Assembly (NCBI RefSeq): GCF_900111235.1
Contig: NZ_FOJI01000001.1
Location: forward strand, 372,001-436,000
Source of the DNA: [Clostridium] fimetarium
GTDB lineage: Bacteria; Bacillota; Clostridia; Lachnospirales; Lachnospiraceae
DNA length: 64,000 bases
Direction: 5' to 3'
Below, in pieces: positions 36,585 through 45,575 of this stretch (position 1 is its first letter; each line of letters opens with the position of its first letter). The notes beneath the pieces are model-generated. The model did no database searches. It saw only the letters and a list, made by a program, of their open reading frames with translations, and had not been told where the DNA came from. The translations under genes were made by a program, and so were the position numbers.

Positions 36585-36815
36585 GAAGGGTGACATGTGA
36601 AAAATATAGTCATATTGCCCTGACTAGGGCACATCGAAACTGTGGCGCTATACAGAGGGTGAATATGCCGAATCTAAAGATTCGACAGTAGAAATGCTGA
36701 GTTTTAGGCACTTTGCGAGGTATATGAGTTTTTTGAAAAATGACCGAATAGGTCAGAATTTCTTTAAATCAATCAGAAACTGAATAGTTAGAAAAGACCA
36801 ACGCGAACGAAGTTC
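36585..36815 (+). ncRNA. Candidate structured RNA or relic leader region
   Basis: No gene here. Several small perfect hairpins follow one another: CCCTTGAGAAGGG, GCCCTGACTAGGGC, CGAATCTAAAGATTCG and GCGAACGAAGTTCGC (just before 36819). Such a chain of stems in an AT-rich context is unlike plain intergenic DNA. It could be a mobile-element leader or the end of an old element. Confidence 0.3.
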
Positions 36816-36830
36816 GCAATGAGGCCATTT

Positions 36831-37103
36831 GGGATTTCTATGATGTGTCTAGCATATCGAGCAAAAAAACTTGAAATTGTATCTGAGAATGCATACCGAA
36901 GCTTTATGATCAAGGCATCTCAGTGTGGATGGAGAAAAAGTGAGCCCTCTAGAATTGAGCAAGAATCATCTGACCTATTTAAACAGTTGGTATATAGGGC
37001 AATAGCAGAAGAAGAAATAAACATTCAAAGAGGTGCGGAGTTACTCAATGTAACTTACCAGCAAATTAGTGAAGAACTAAGGAAGTTTAATAATGAGGAG
37101 TAG
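36831..37103 (+). pseudogene. 3' end of an Xre-ImmA/IrrE-type gene
   Basis: FGISMMCLAYRAKKLEIVSE, then YRSFMIKASQCGWRKSEPSR, then QLVYRAIAEEEINIQRGAEL is the C-terminal part of HTH-ImmA/IrrE metalloprotease regulators. The HTH and the HExxH protease motif are absent, so only about 90 of 350-400 residues remain. It ends 3 nt before a PIN-domain relic, the usual gene order of such pairs. Confidence 0.65.
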
Positions 37104-37106
37104 CAA

Positions 37107-37597
37107 ATGTATATAAGCAGTGACACAAATATCTGGATTGACGACTTCAGATTGTTGGTGCATCAGAACTCCCATTTAAGCTGAGTCACAAATTTTATTT
37201 GAGTGAGGAAACATTAAAAGACGAGTTACTTTCACCACCTGGTATAGATAAACGATTAATAATGTATGGATTATTAACGTTAGAATTAACTGAAGACGAG
37301 TTTTTCTATGCATTTGGTATTAGGGAAAAACATCCTCAGCTTTCTAGCTATGATGCACTGGCTTTAGCAATTGCAAAAAAACTTGGATTTGTATTACTAA
37401 CGGGAGATAAGCGATTACGCAAAGCAGCAGTAGAAGAAGGGGTAGAAATTCGCGGAACATTATGGGTATTTGACGAATTACTACATGAGAAAATAGTAAC
37501 CGAGCAAGAGTATACAGAATTTATGAAACAAATCAAACAACATAATGGTGATGATATTAGATTGCCAATATCGGAGATTGAGAAACGAATAAAGTGA
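37107..37597 (+). pseudogene. PIN-domain protein, frameshifted
   Basis: ATG 37107 reads MYISSDTNIWIDDF, the PIN start with its first catalytic Asp, then loses frame near 37149. A neighbouring frame continues IVGASELPFKLSHKFYLSEE and runs on to 37597 through SSYDALALAIAKKLGFVLLT, then GDKRLRKAA, the catalytic Asp-rich end of PIN nucleases. About 163 residues in all if the frame were restored. The segment from 37199 has only a weak TTG start. Partner regulator at 36831 is also broken. Confidence 0.7.
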
Positions 37598-37643
37598 ATA
37601 GAACATAATAATACACATCGCAGAAATAGGGGGAGAAAAACTT

Positions 37644-38963
37644 GTGAGTAAGGATATGAGAAGAAAAACGAAAAATTCAGTTTGGACTAGAGATTTCACA
37701 ATTATATCGATTGGTAGTTTTATTTCGATGTGTGGTAACACGATTATAAGCTTTGCGTTGGGGCTGTTAGTTCTTGACTATACAAAATCAGTGTTTTTAT
37801 TTGCTATTTATATGGTAGCTTATACATTTCCAATGATTATTATGCCCGTAATTGCAGGTCCATTTATTGATAGATTTTCAAGAAGAAAGGTCATGTATAC
37901 GTTAGATTTTGCATCAGCCTTGTTATTTGGAATGAGTGCTCTTTTACTATGGAATAATTTTTTTAGTTATCCGATACTTATTATAGGCTGTTTGTTGCTA
38001 GGATCAATTGATAGTATATATAAGGTGTCTTATGACAGCTTTTATCCCTTGCTGATTAAAGAGGGAAATTATCAAAAAGCCTATTCAATTGCAAGTACGA
38101 TTGAGACGTTAACGGCGTTTATGATTCCTGTGTCAGCAGTCCTTTACAACATTATTGGTATTGCACCTTTGTTTATGATAAATGCAGTATCGTTTTTTGT
38201 AGTAGCAGTAGCTGAAACTCAGATCAAAGCCAGAGAAGAATACGTAGAAGAAGTTAGAGAAGTAGATAGAGTAGAGTATAGAGAAGAAAGAGAAAAAGTT
38301 AGTGTAGAGTACAGAGAAGAAAAACATGAAGTATTTACTAGAGCGCGTTATATCAGAGACTTAAAAGATGGGATAATGTATCTAAAAGAGGAAAAAGGAC
38401 TGTTGGCCATTGCTGTTTATTACTTTTTTAGTAGTGTTTCAGGTGGAGCTTCAAAAGTTATAGAACTTCCATTTTTCAAAGCCAATTACGTTTCTGGAGA
38501 ATATATATATATGTATGTATGGGGGTTTGCACTACTTGGACGAATGATTGGTGGTGCGTTGCAGTATCGAATGAATATTCTGAATCAGAAAAAATTTAAA
38601 ATAGCGGTGTTGGTTTACATGATTATTAGTATAATAGGTGGAATATACTTATTCTTTCCACTTCGTATAATGATGACTATGTGTTTTATGATTGGATTTT
38701 GTGGTGTGATTTCAGCTAATATTCGAGTATCATCCACACAGAGTTATGTTCCAAATCAAAAAAAGGGGCGCTACAATGGAGCATTTCGTTTCTTGGAAAC
38801 AAGTGGTATTTTGTTAGGTGAGCTACTTTCAGGAGTTATGGTAAATTGGATTAATGATAGAATTGTACTTCTAATCTTTATGGGTATTACATTTATATCA
38901 GCAATTGTGATTATGGGAACTCATAAAACAAAAGTTGAAGCAATTTATAATAGAACAATATAA
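37644..38963 (+). CDS. MFS efflux transporter (MFS_3, macrolide-efflux type)
   Basis: 439 residues, about 12 membrane segments. The N-terminal motif A-like IDRFSRRKVMY follows segment 2. The proline-rich start TRDFTIISIGSFISMCGNTI resembles the MefA/MFS_3 exporters. The central cytoplasmic loop (residues 195-232) is unusually long and charged, with degenerate repeats of VEYREE. GTG start with AGGGGGAG upstream. It stands alone behind the PIN relic. Substrate unknown. Confidence 0.85.
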   Translation: MSKDMRRKTKNSVWTRDFTIISIGSFISMCGNTIISFALGLLVLDYTKSVFLFAIYMVAYTFPMIIMPVIAGPFIDRFSRRKVMYTLDFASALLFGMSALLLWNNFFSYPILIIGCLLLGSIDSIYKVSYDSFYPLLIKEGNYQKAYSIASTIETLTAFMIPVSAVLYNIIGIAPLFMINAVSFFVVAVAETQIKAREEYVEEVREVDRVEYREEREKVSVEYREEKHEVFTRARYIRDLKDGIMYLKEEKGLLAIAVYYFFSSVSGGASKVIELPFFKANYVSGEYIYMYVWGFALLGRMIGGALQYRMNILNQKKFKIAVLVYMIISIIGGIYLFFPLRIMMTMCFMIGFCGVISANIRVSSTQSYVPNQKKGRYNGAFRFLETSGILLGELLSGVMVNWINDRIVLLIFMGITFISAIVIMGTHKTKVEAIYNRTI

Positions 38964-39134
38964 AATTTTTGTAACTGTTCAGAACCCCTTGTTTAATAGC
39001 AAGTAAGTTCAATTGATTTTTGTGAAAAATAGAGAAAATTATATTTCTTTTTCTCATCAATATTGCGGTTTTGAACTAGTTATCCACTGAAATACTGTAG
39101 CGAACAAACTTAACTGTTCATGCTTTTACCTTAT

Positions 39135-39150
39135 CAATACTATAGTATTG
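39135..39150. promoter_or_regulatory. 16-bp perfect palindrome upstream of an Xre gene
   Basis: CAATACTATAGTATTG lies 178 bp before the Xre start, in the 38964-39327 gap that otherwise shows no gene. It is a plausible operator, but the distance is large and no promoter is obvious. Confidence 0.35.
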
Positions 39151-39327
39151 TTGAGTAAATAAAGACTATGATGAATAAAAGTATTTTGGAATTTGCGGAA
39201 GACTTACTATTTTCAAGTTAAATATCACTTTGCCACGCATCGTATCATCAATGTAACCTATCATTTCTTGTTTTTATGGGTGCTAATTCTTATAATAGTC
39301 TCATACATCAAACAAGGAGGTAATAAA

Positions 39328-39900
39328 ATGAGTATAGGAGAAAAATTAAAAGAAAGTAGAAAGAAGGCTGGATTGTCACAGGAACAGTTGGCAGAAAAAT
39401 TATGCGTTTCCAGACAAGCGATTACCAAATGGGAATCAGACAGAGGGATGCCTGATATTGGAAATCTGCAAAGTATATCCAAGTTATTTGGAGTGAGTAT
39501 TGATTACATGTTAGATGACGGAGAAACGCTATTGAATACTGTGATAAAAGAATCTATTAATATTGATGATTATGGAAAACCCGGTAAATGTCGTTCCAGA
39601 TACGATGCTATCGTAAGATCTAAATATCCAAAGGCAACCATTATATATCCACTGATACGAAGTAGGAAGTTGAGTTTGGCTGAAAATATTGTCGATTTTA
39701 TAGTTCAACCAGGTGTCTTGCAGGTAGCAGACTCGTTAAATGATATGTCAGCCTATTATTTGGTTGAGTTAGAACAAAAACAATTACTTGTCAATGTAAC
39801 AAAAGAGTTTATTGAGAGCAGAGAACTAAACTGCAAGTTTACAGAAAAGAAAAGGGTAATCGGAAATAATTTATTTAAAAAGATTTCTTATACGATATAA
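39328..39900 (+). CDS. Xre-family regulator with C-terminal sensor-like domain
   Basis: 190 residues from ATG 39328, chosen because AAGGAGG lies 8 nt upstream; the frame is open further upstream but lacks a ribosome site. The HTH reads KLKESRKKAGLSQEQLAEKL, then SRQAITKWESDRGMPDI, standard for Lachnospiraceae Xre regulators. Residues 75-190 form an unassigned domain that looks like a ligand- or protein-binding fold. A terminator follows. Confidence 0.85.
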   Translation: MSIGEKLKESRKKAGLSQEQLAEKLCVSRQAITKWESDRGMPDIGNLQSISKLFGVSIDYMLDDGETLLNTVIKESINIDDYGKPGKCRSRYDAIVRSKYPKATIIYPLIRSRKLSLAENIVDFIVQPGVLQVADSLNDMSAYYLVELEQKQLLVNVTKEFIESRELNCKFTEKKRVIGNNLFKKISYTI

Positions 39901-39960
39901 TATTATACAGTTTTTTATTTTTTCATTTACAATTTTAAATCTTAGTAAAGTAATAAATTT

Positions 39961-39985
39961 AGCCAGCTAACAACTGGCTTTTTTT
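39961..39985 (+). terminator. Terminator after the Xre gene
   Basis: AGCCAG pairs with CTGGCT around a 7-nt loop and is followed by a run of T. Confidence 0.7.
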
Positions 39986-40008
39986 GTACCCATTTTTAAA
40001 AAGGAAAG

Positions 40009-40200
40009 GTGACAATATATGATGGACTTAATATTGTTCCAATAGATGAGAAAAGTACAAAGAAGACTCCAACAATCTATGTAAATTCCATGTATGAGCA
40101 TTACAAGGAATACAATAATCTGGAGGAAGTATTAAGAGAAGTAGCAGGTTCTATCAAAAAAGCATTTCATCAGGCACCAGATAGGTCTAATATAAAATAA
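40009..40200 (+). pseudogene. DUF5688-like fragment
   Basis: 63 residues from GTG 40009 (AAAGGTGA upstream but overlapping). NIYDGLNIVPIDE, then TPTIYVNSMYEHYKEYNNLE, then VLREVAGSIKKAF resembles the first segment of DUF5688 proteins, which in full are several hundred residues. The continuation is missing. Likely the broken start of a mobile-element gene. Confidence 0.4.
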
Positions 40201-40244
40201 AAATGCGGAAGAAATTAAGAAAATGGTAAAGTAATATTTTTAAA

Positions 40245-40284
40245 ATCTTTAATTGGTGCGATGTTAATGGTATAATTTACTAAA
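40245..40284 (+). repeat. 40-bp promoter-like repeat, copy 1
   Basis: The sequence AAATCTTTAATTGGTG and then TTAATGGTATAATT recurs at 42747-42789 with only a few differences. TGGTATAAT is an extended -10 element, so both copies may be promoters. Copy 1 precedes a stretch that ends in the terminator at 40340-40371, so a short untranslated RNA may be made. Confidence 0.5.
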
Positions 40285-40339
40285 ATTTAAATATTATATT
40301 ACAATATTTTTATCCGGGGGGAGAATTATTAAATAATAT

Positions 40340-40371
40340 AGCCATAAACTCTGATGGGTTTATGGCTTTTT
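40340..40371 (+). terminator. Terminator
   Basis: GCCATAAAC (40341-40349) pairs with GTTTATGGC (40358-40366) and is followed by TTTTT. Confidence 0.75.
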
Positions 40372-40390
40372 TATGTAGTATTTAAAAAAA

Positions 40391-40418
40391 TGAAACTTTT
40401 TTCGATGTTTGTATCGTA
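40391..40418 (+). promoter_or_regulatory. ECF-type promoter of the sigma factor gene
   Basis: TGAAAC (40391-40396) followed by a T run, and CGTA (40415-40418) 18 bp later, resemble the -35 and -10 boxes of ECF sigma promoters of Firmicutes, though the spacer is slightly long. It lies 118 bp before the sigma gene, suggesting positive autoregulation. Confidence 0.5.
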
Positions 40419-40535
40419 ATTCATGTAGAGTAGAAAATCCGGAGACTATTCATACTATTTTGAGTTTGATTATTAAAATTAATATGCAACATTATATACA
40501 GTGAAAATCTGTATATATGCGAGGAGGAGGCATAA

Positions 40536-41048
40536 GTGAAAGCAGATTATGCAGGGATGTCATTTGAACAGGTTCTAAAAAAATATGCAGATACAGTAAC
40601 AAGGGTATGCATTGTTCACTGTGGAAATCAAACAGATGCACAAGACTGTTTTCAAAATGTATTTCTTAAATTATATCAAAGTGATATCGACTTTGAAAGT
40701 GAAGCCCATATCAGGGCGTGGTTGATACGAGTTGCTGTTAATGATTGTACGGATTGGTACAGGCAGTTTTGGAAAAGAAGAATTATACTGACCGATGAGT
40801 TTCCTGATAATAATACAGAAATGACGCAGGAGCAGGATGATAGTGTAATTCCATACCTGATGAAGCTGCCATTTAAGTACCGTAGAATCTTGTATTGTCA
40901 TTATTATGAGGATAAGAAAATATCAGAAATGGCTACAGAATTGAAACTTTCAGAGAACACTGTGAAAACTCAGCTTGTCAGGGGTAGAGAACTGCTGAAA
41001 AGAAATATAAAAAAGGCTCAGACAGTTCATATCGTTACATCTTTATAA
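40536..41048 (+). CDS. ECF sigma factor
   Basis: 170 residues. Region 2 reads DAQDCFQNVFLKLYQ, then HIRAWLIRVAVNDCTDWYR, the usual promoter-melting helices. Region 4 reads YLMKLPFKYRRILYCHYYED, then ISEMATELKLSENTVKTQLV, then RGRELLKR. GTG start with GAGGAGGAGG upstream. The next gene, 27 nt away, encodes a DUF4179 membrane protein, a standard partner of these sigma factors that probably acts as its anti-sigma factor or sensor. Confidence 0.92.
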   Translation: MKADYAGMSFEQVLKKYADTVTRVCIVHCGNQTDAQDCFQNVFLKLYQSDIDFESEAHIRAWLIRVAVNDCTDWYRQFWKRRIILTDEFPDNNTEMTQEQDDSVIPYLMKLPFKYRRILYCHYYEDKKISEMATELKLSENTVKTQLVRGRELLKRNIKKAQTVHIVTSL

Positions 41049-41075
41049 AAGTTAGCATACAGGAGGATTTGTGAA

Positions 41076-42668
41076 ATGAATATAAAACGAGATCTAGACC
41101 GCATCCATACGAAAGACAGCTGGATAGAGAGTACGTTGTCCAGAGTAGACCAGATGGAACAGGAAAAGGGGAAAAACATGAAGAAGAAAAAGAGTAAAAT
41201 GTCAATACGGGTTGTAGTGGCGGCGGCAACAATTACAGTCTTATCGGTAGGAACCGTATTTGGTTATAATTATGTGCAGAGAACAAAAAATAATAATTAT
41301 GAATCACTTAATACAGCAAAGTCAATGGATCACCTTTCAGGATCTGCAGATAACGGTGTTACATTAGAAACGGTAGGGACAACGGTGTCTAATAAGGACA
41401 TCAGTATTGAGTGTACCTCATATAAAGCGGAAGATCACACCGTCTATATTGGGCTGTATGTTAAGACCGCTGATGGATCTGCATTATTTGATGAGACAGA
41501 GAATAAAGTCGCAGTTCTTGCAAGAAGTAGATTTGATAACATCAGTGTTGCTATTGATGGCGAACCATATGTAGCGTACGTAACAGAAGGAAAAACAACT
41601 CAAAATATACTTTATGTTGAGCAAAATCAACCCACTGGAAAAAATTGTCGTATACAAATGGTAGGAGATGGGGGCGATCCTTCATGCATGCAGTATGAGC
41701 TGGTATATTCGAATAATGAAATTGATTTATCTGGCAAGAAGTTGTCCTTCCAGGTCAGTAAATTTGGTGCTGATTTTGAAGTGTTTTCTGATATTGGATT
41801 TACCGCAGACAATGTTTCTGTTTTATTGGAGAGCGGAACACCAGCAGATGAAAGCGCATTTGTTGTAGAAGATAACGCCAAGAAGTATGAAGGTATTGGT
41901 TATGAGTTGCTTCCAGGTAATAATAAAATTTATTTTTCAGACAGGTATTCAGGATGCTATATTGATAATTTTGGTTATCATAAGATTAATGGATATAACA
42001 ATACACAGACTTTCTATATGACTGTGGTATGTGACAGTGACCAAGCAAGGGAAGCACTTTCCAAGATGACGTTTCAGAATATAATTACGGGAAGTACTGT
42101 TTGTTATGAGAAAAAGGTTCTTTCAGATGGTAGAATTCAGTTTACGTATAATGTAAATGTTGACCGGAAGTATTCGCGCACCAATGATGGAATCTATATT
42201 GATACAACAGATGATTATATACAGAATCTGAGACTCAAAAAGCTTGAGAATCCAGGTGATGAACGAGTAATCACAAGCGATGCAGAACTTTCCTTTGATG
42301 TAGATTTAGCGCAAAAAGACCAGACAGCTATAAATGAAATCAGTATTCAACCAGAATTGGTTGTTACAAGTGAAAACAATCAGACAGCTTTCAAAGTTCA
42401 TACACTAAAACTAGACAGTATGAAACTGACAATAGATGGGAGCATGCAGCAGATACCAGCGGATATGAAAATGTTCGGGATAAGCAGACAGTTTTCCCCA
42501 CAGATTATTATGAAGAATGGAAATGTAGTAAGTGCTGGAAATGGCGGTGGTGGCGGAAATATATATACTGGAAATTACTCATTCTCCTGGGTACTTCCAT
42601 CTTTAGTCAATCCAAAAGAGATTTCCCAGATTATATGGCATGGTACGGTGTTGTATCAGGCGCAATAG
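41076..42668 (+). CDS. DUF4179 membrane protein, putative anti-sigma factor
   Basis: 530 residues. A cytoplasmic head (1-48) with SWIESTLSRVDQMEQEKG, then one membrane segment (VVVAAATITVLSVGTVFGY, near 50-68), then a large extracellular part. Residues 95-215 (NKDISIECTSYKAEDHTVYI, then GLYVKT) match DUF4179, found in proteins encoded with ECF sigma factors. AGGAGGA precedes the ATG. The tail contains a Gly-rich segment GGGGGN near 489. Most likely it holds the sigma factor inactive and senses a surface signal; the signal is unknown. Confidence 0.85.
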   Translation: MNIKRDLDRIHTKDSWIESTLSRVDQMEQEKGKNMKKKKSKMSIRVVVAAATITVLSVGTVFGYNYVQRTKNNNYESLNTAKSMDHLSGSADNGVTLETVGTTVSNKDISIECTSYKAEDHTVYIGLYVKTADGSALFDETENKVAVLARSRFDNISVAIDGEPYVAYVTEGKTTQNILYVEQNQPTGKNCRIQMVGDGGDPSCMQYELVYSNNEIDLSGKKLSFQVSKFGADFEVFSDIGFTADNVSVLLESGTPADESAFVVEDNAKKYEGIGYELLPGNNKIYFSDRYSGCYIDNFGYHKINGYNNTQTFYMTVVCDSDQAREALSKMTFQNIITGSTVCYEKKVLSDGRIQFTYNVNVDRKYSRTNDGIYIDTTDDYIQNLRLKKLENPGDERVITSDAELSFDVDLAQKDQTAINEISIQPELVVTSENNQTAFKVHTLKLDSMKLTIDGSMQQIPADMKMFGISRQFSPQIIMKNGNVVSAGNGGGGGNIYTGNYSFSWVLPSLVNPKEISQIIWHGTVLYQAQ

Positions 42669-42674
42669 ATAGTT

Positions 42675-42706
42675 TAGCCCCGTTTTATGTGACGGGGCTA
42701 ATTTTT
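42675..42706 (+). terminator. Terminator of the sigma/anti-sigma operon
   Basis: TAGCCCCGT (42675-42683) pairs with ACGGGGCTA (42692-42700), followed by TTTTT. Confidence 0.85.
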
Positions 42707-42746
42707 GGCTTAATTGATAAATCACAATTTGAATAAAATGATTATA

Positions 42747-42789
42747 AATCTTTAATTGGTGTGATATTAATGGTATAATTCATTAAATA
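42747..42789 (+). repeat. 40-bp promoter-like repeat, copy 2
   Basis: Second copy of the 40245 element, again with an extended -10 TGGTATAAT. It is followed by the open frame at 42804. Confidence 0.5.
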
Positions 42790-42803
42790 GTTTCATTGGA
42801 AAT

Positions 42804-43022
42804 AGTGAAGTCAGGACGGAAGAGCCAACAGTCGGTAAGTGTACAGTATATACGAACAAGGGAACTTATTTTGGTGGGATGACATATGCTTTCAGCGAAA
42901 TTGTGGAAGTTACAAGCCAAGAAATTGTGATTACAATAGGGAAAATGCAATCAACGGTTCCGGTATGTGATGTATCCGTAATTTTGATGAAAGAGAAATG
43001 TGCTATTAGAACCAAGATGTAG
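42804..43022 (+). pseudogene. Open frame without a start codon, probable gene relic
   Basis: The frame reads SEVRTEEPTVGKCTVYTNKG, then TYFGGMTYAFSEIVEVTSQE, then IVITIGKMQSTVPVCDVSVI, a convincing beta-rich protein segment ending at a TAG, but no start codon lies in frame after the preceding stop. The remaining 43023-43638 holds a short hydrophobic frame (43144-43285, GMIIIIFFKFKFDFWMWMT) behind AGGGGGGAG that also lacks a normal start, and the promoter at 43457. Confidence 0.35.
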
Positions 43023-43456
43023 ATTATTTACAAGATAGTTTAAAGTTGTTTTCAAAGGATAAAATAATAGAAGAGAAATGTGGAATTTTTATTCAGATAT
43101 GAAAATAGTAAATTTTAGCGGATTAAAGTCTAGGGGGGAGAAAAATTGGATCGATCGCAGGAATGATCATTATTATCTTTTTTAAGTTTAAGTTTGATTT
43201 TTGGATGTGGATGACAATTATTCTATGGCTTTTATGTAGTTTATTAGCATCAACAGTTTTTACTAGATTTGAAGTGGAAGAATAGAAACTATTAATGTTG
43301 CCGGTGTAGAAATTATTTTGAAGTTGTTTTAATGCCTTTTAATGTTCAAGAAATAAATGACGTTAGAATGAAATATGGGCAGTATATTAATGAGATGGAA
43401 ATGAATAAGTACGCTTGAATCGATACATATAACATATATCTTAAAAAGATAAATAT

Positions 43457-43485
43457 TTTGCATAGAGTTATATATGTAGTATAAT
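43457..43485 (+). promoter_or_regulatory. Promoter upstream of the CapD-type gene
   Basis: TTTGCA, a 17-bp spacer and TATAAT. The -10 is perfect and the -35 is fair. Confidence 0.45.
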
Positions 43486-43638
43486 AGCATTATTATGATT
43501 CAAAAGTATCTATAATCAATTCAAAAAGTAGTAAGATTTTAATAATTCATGGAAAATAAGTATGTAATTAATTGATTTAGTATACAGGTAAAAACTATAT
43601 ATTTTTTGAATACTAATTGAATATAAACAAGCTAACAG

Positions 43639-45525
43639 ATGGAGAAAATCAAAGTTATGAAAATGACAAAAAAAGATAAAATGCAATTATATGTGAGAAG
43701 AATATTTCTTTTTATATCAGATATTATATTGATTAATATTGCAGTATTTATTTCCCTAATTATGCGATTTAGTATGAGCGTTTCTGCAATCGAGCCAATT
43801 TATATTAATCACTTTAAATCATTTATAATCCCATATACATTTGTTACATTAGTGATATTCTGGGTATTTAGGATGTATCATAGTTTATGGCAGTATGCGA
43901 GTATCACAGAAGTATATAAGATTGTAGAGGCTTGTGTGGTAGTAGAAGTTGTACATTTTATTATGACTTCAAAATTTAACCTTAAGCTTCCAATAAGCTG
44001 CTATACTATGTCTGCAATGTGCTTGATCTATTTATTAGGAATTAGCAGATTTATGTATCGAATACTTCGTACAACGATTCAGAATTATAGACAAACTAAT
44101 ATAATATACCGAATTATGATAATCGGTGCAGGTGAAGCTACTAATATTATAATGCGTGAGATTGCGGCTAGCAAATATTTAGATGATTCAAAGGTCCTTT
44201 GTATCATTGATGATGATAATCATAAAGTGGGAAAATCTATTCGTGGTGTTAAGGTGGTAGGTTCCAGATTTCAGATTAAAGAATATGTCAGTTATTACAA
44301 TATTAACCAGATTATTTTCGCTATTCCCTCCGCTTCGATAGAGACACGGAAGGCGATATTAAATATCTGCAAAGAGACAAATTGTGAATTAAAGATTCTT
44401 CCTGGTATATATCAGCTTGTGGATGGAGAAATTGATATTAACGCTATCCGAAATGTAGACGTATTGGATTTACTTGGCCGTGACTCAATTGACGTCGACT
44501 TAGGTTCCATTATGAAATATGTTCAAGGCAAGATTGTAATGGTTACAGGAGGCGGTGGCTCTATCGGAGCCGAGTTGTGCCGTCAATTGGTTGAATACAA
44601 TCCAAAATGTTTGATTATCTTTGATATTTATGAAAATAATGCTTATGAAATTCAACAAGAACTGCTTATTAGTTATCCAGAAGTAAAGGTGGAAACGCTT
44701 ATTGGCTCTGTGCGTAATAAAAGTCGACTTGAGGATGTATTTAATCAGTATAGGCCAGATATTGTCTATCATGCAGCAGCCCATAAACACGTACCATTGA
44801 TGGAAGTAAGTCCGAATGAGGCGATAAAGAATAATGTAGTAGGAACTTGGAATTTGGCCGCCATTGCAGATAAATATGGTGTTAGCAAGTTTGTTATGAT
44901 ATCTACTGATAAAGCAGTGAATCCAACCAATGTTATGGGTGCTACTAAAAGAATCTGTGAAATGATTATACAAGCATATAACGAACGTTCAAAAACAGAT
45001 TATGTGGCAGTAAGATTTGGAAATGTGTTAGGGAGTAACGGTTCAGTGATACCACTTTTCAAAAAACAGATTGAAGCTGGTGGCCCGGTAACGGTTACAC
45101 ATCCCGATATCATCCGCTATTTCATGACTATCCCAGAAGCTACATCCTTAGTGCTACAGGCTGGAGCTTATGCCCATGGTGGGGAAATCTTCATTTTAGA
45201 TATGGGAGAACCAGTTAAAATTGATGATTTAGCAAAGAATTTAATTCGCCTCTCAGGTTACATTTTAGGTGTAGATATGGAGATAAAATATACCGGACTT
45301 CGTCCTGGTGAAAAATTATTTGAAGAACTTCTTATGAGTGAAGAAGGATTACAGAGTACTAAAAATAAGCTTATTCACATTGGCAAGCCAATTGTGTTCG
45401 ATAAAGAAAAGTTTTTTGAGCAATTGAATGTATTAAAAGATGCGTCCTATAGTGAAACAAAGGACATTAAAACTTTAATTAAAGAAGTTGTATCTACTTA
45501 TAAATTAGGTAATTCAGAACAATAG
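43639..45525 (+). CDS. Membrane-bound UDP-sugar 4,6-dehydratase (CapD/FlaA1 type)
   Basis: 628 residues. Four membrane segments (20-150), then a CoA-binding-like Rossmann region (160-270, IMIIGAGEATNIIMREI), then the SDR dehydratase. The latter has VMVTGGGGSIGAELCRQL near 300, DIVYHAAAHKHVPLME near 374 and STDKAVNPTNVMGATKR near 420; Met in place of the usual Tyr is typical of this subfamily. It makes UDP-4-keto-6-deoxy sugars, precursors of diacetylated bacillosamine-like or capsule sugars. ATG 43657 is an alternative start. It is isolated from other glycan genes, which is odd for this enzyme. Confidence 0.9.
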   Translation: MEKIKVMKMTKKDKMQLYVRRIFLFISDIILINIAVFISLIMRFSMSVSAIEPIYINHFKSFIIPYTFVTLVIFWVFRMYHSLWQYASITEVYKIVEACVVVEVVHFIMTSKFNLKLPISCYTMSAMCLIYLLGISRFMYRILRTTIQNYRQTNIIYRIMIIGAGEATNIIMREIAASKYLDDSKVLCIIDDDNHKVGKSIRGVKVVGSRFQIKEYVSYYNINQIIFAIPSASIETRKAILNICKETNCELKILPGIYQLVDGEIDINAIRNVDVLDLLGRDSIDVDLGSIMKYVQGKIVMVTGGGGSIGAELCRQLVEYNPKCLIIFDIYENNAYEIQQELLISYPEVKVETLIGSVRNKSRLEDVFNQYRPDIVYHAAAHKHVPLMEVSPNEAIKNNVVGTWNLAAIADKYGVSKFVMISTDKAVNPTNVMGATKRICEMIIQAYNERSKTDYVAVRFGNVLGSNGSVIPLFKKQIEAGGPVTVTHPDIIRYFMTIPEATSLVLQAGAYAHGGEIFILDMGEPVKIDDLAKNLIRLSGYILGVDMEIKYTGLRPGEKLFEELLMSEEGLQSTKNKLIHIGKPIVFDKEKFFEQLNVLKDASYSETKDIKTLIKEVVSTYKLGNSEQ

Positions 45526-45575
45526 AGTAAGATAATTAGAATAAATAAATTTAGAAAAAATCATAATATTCTTTA

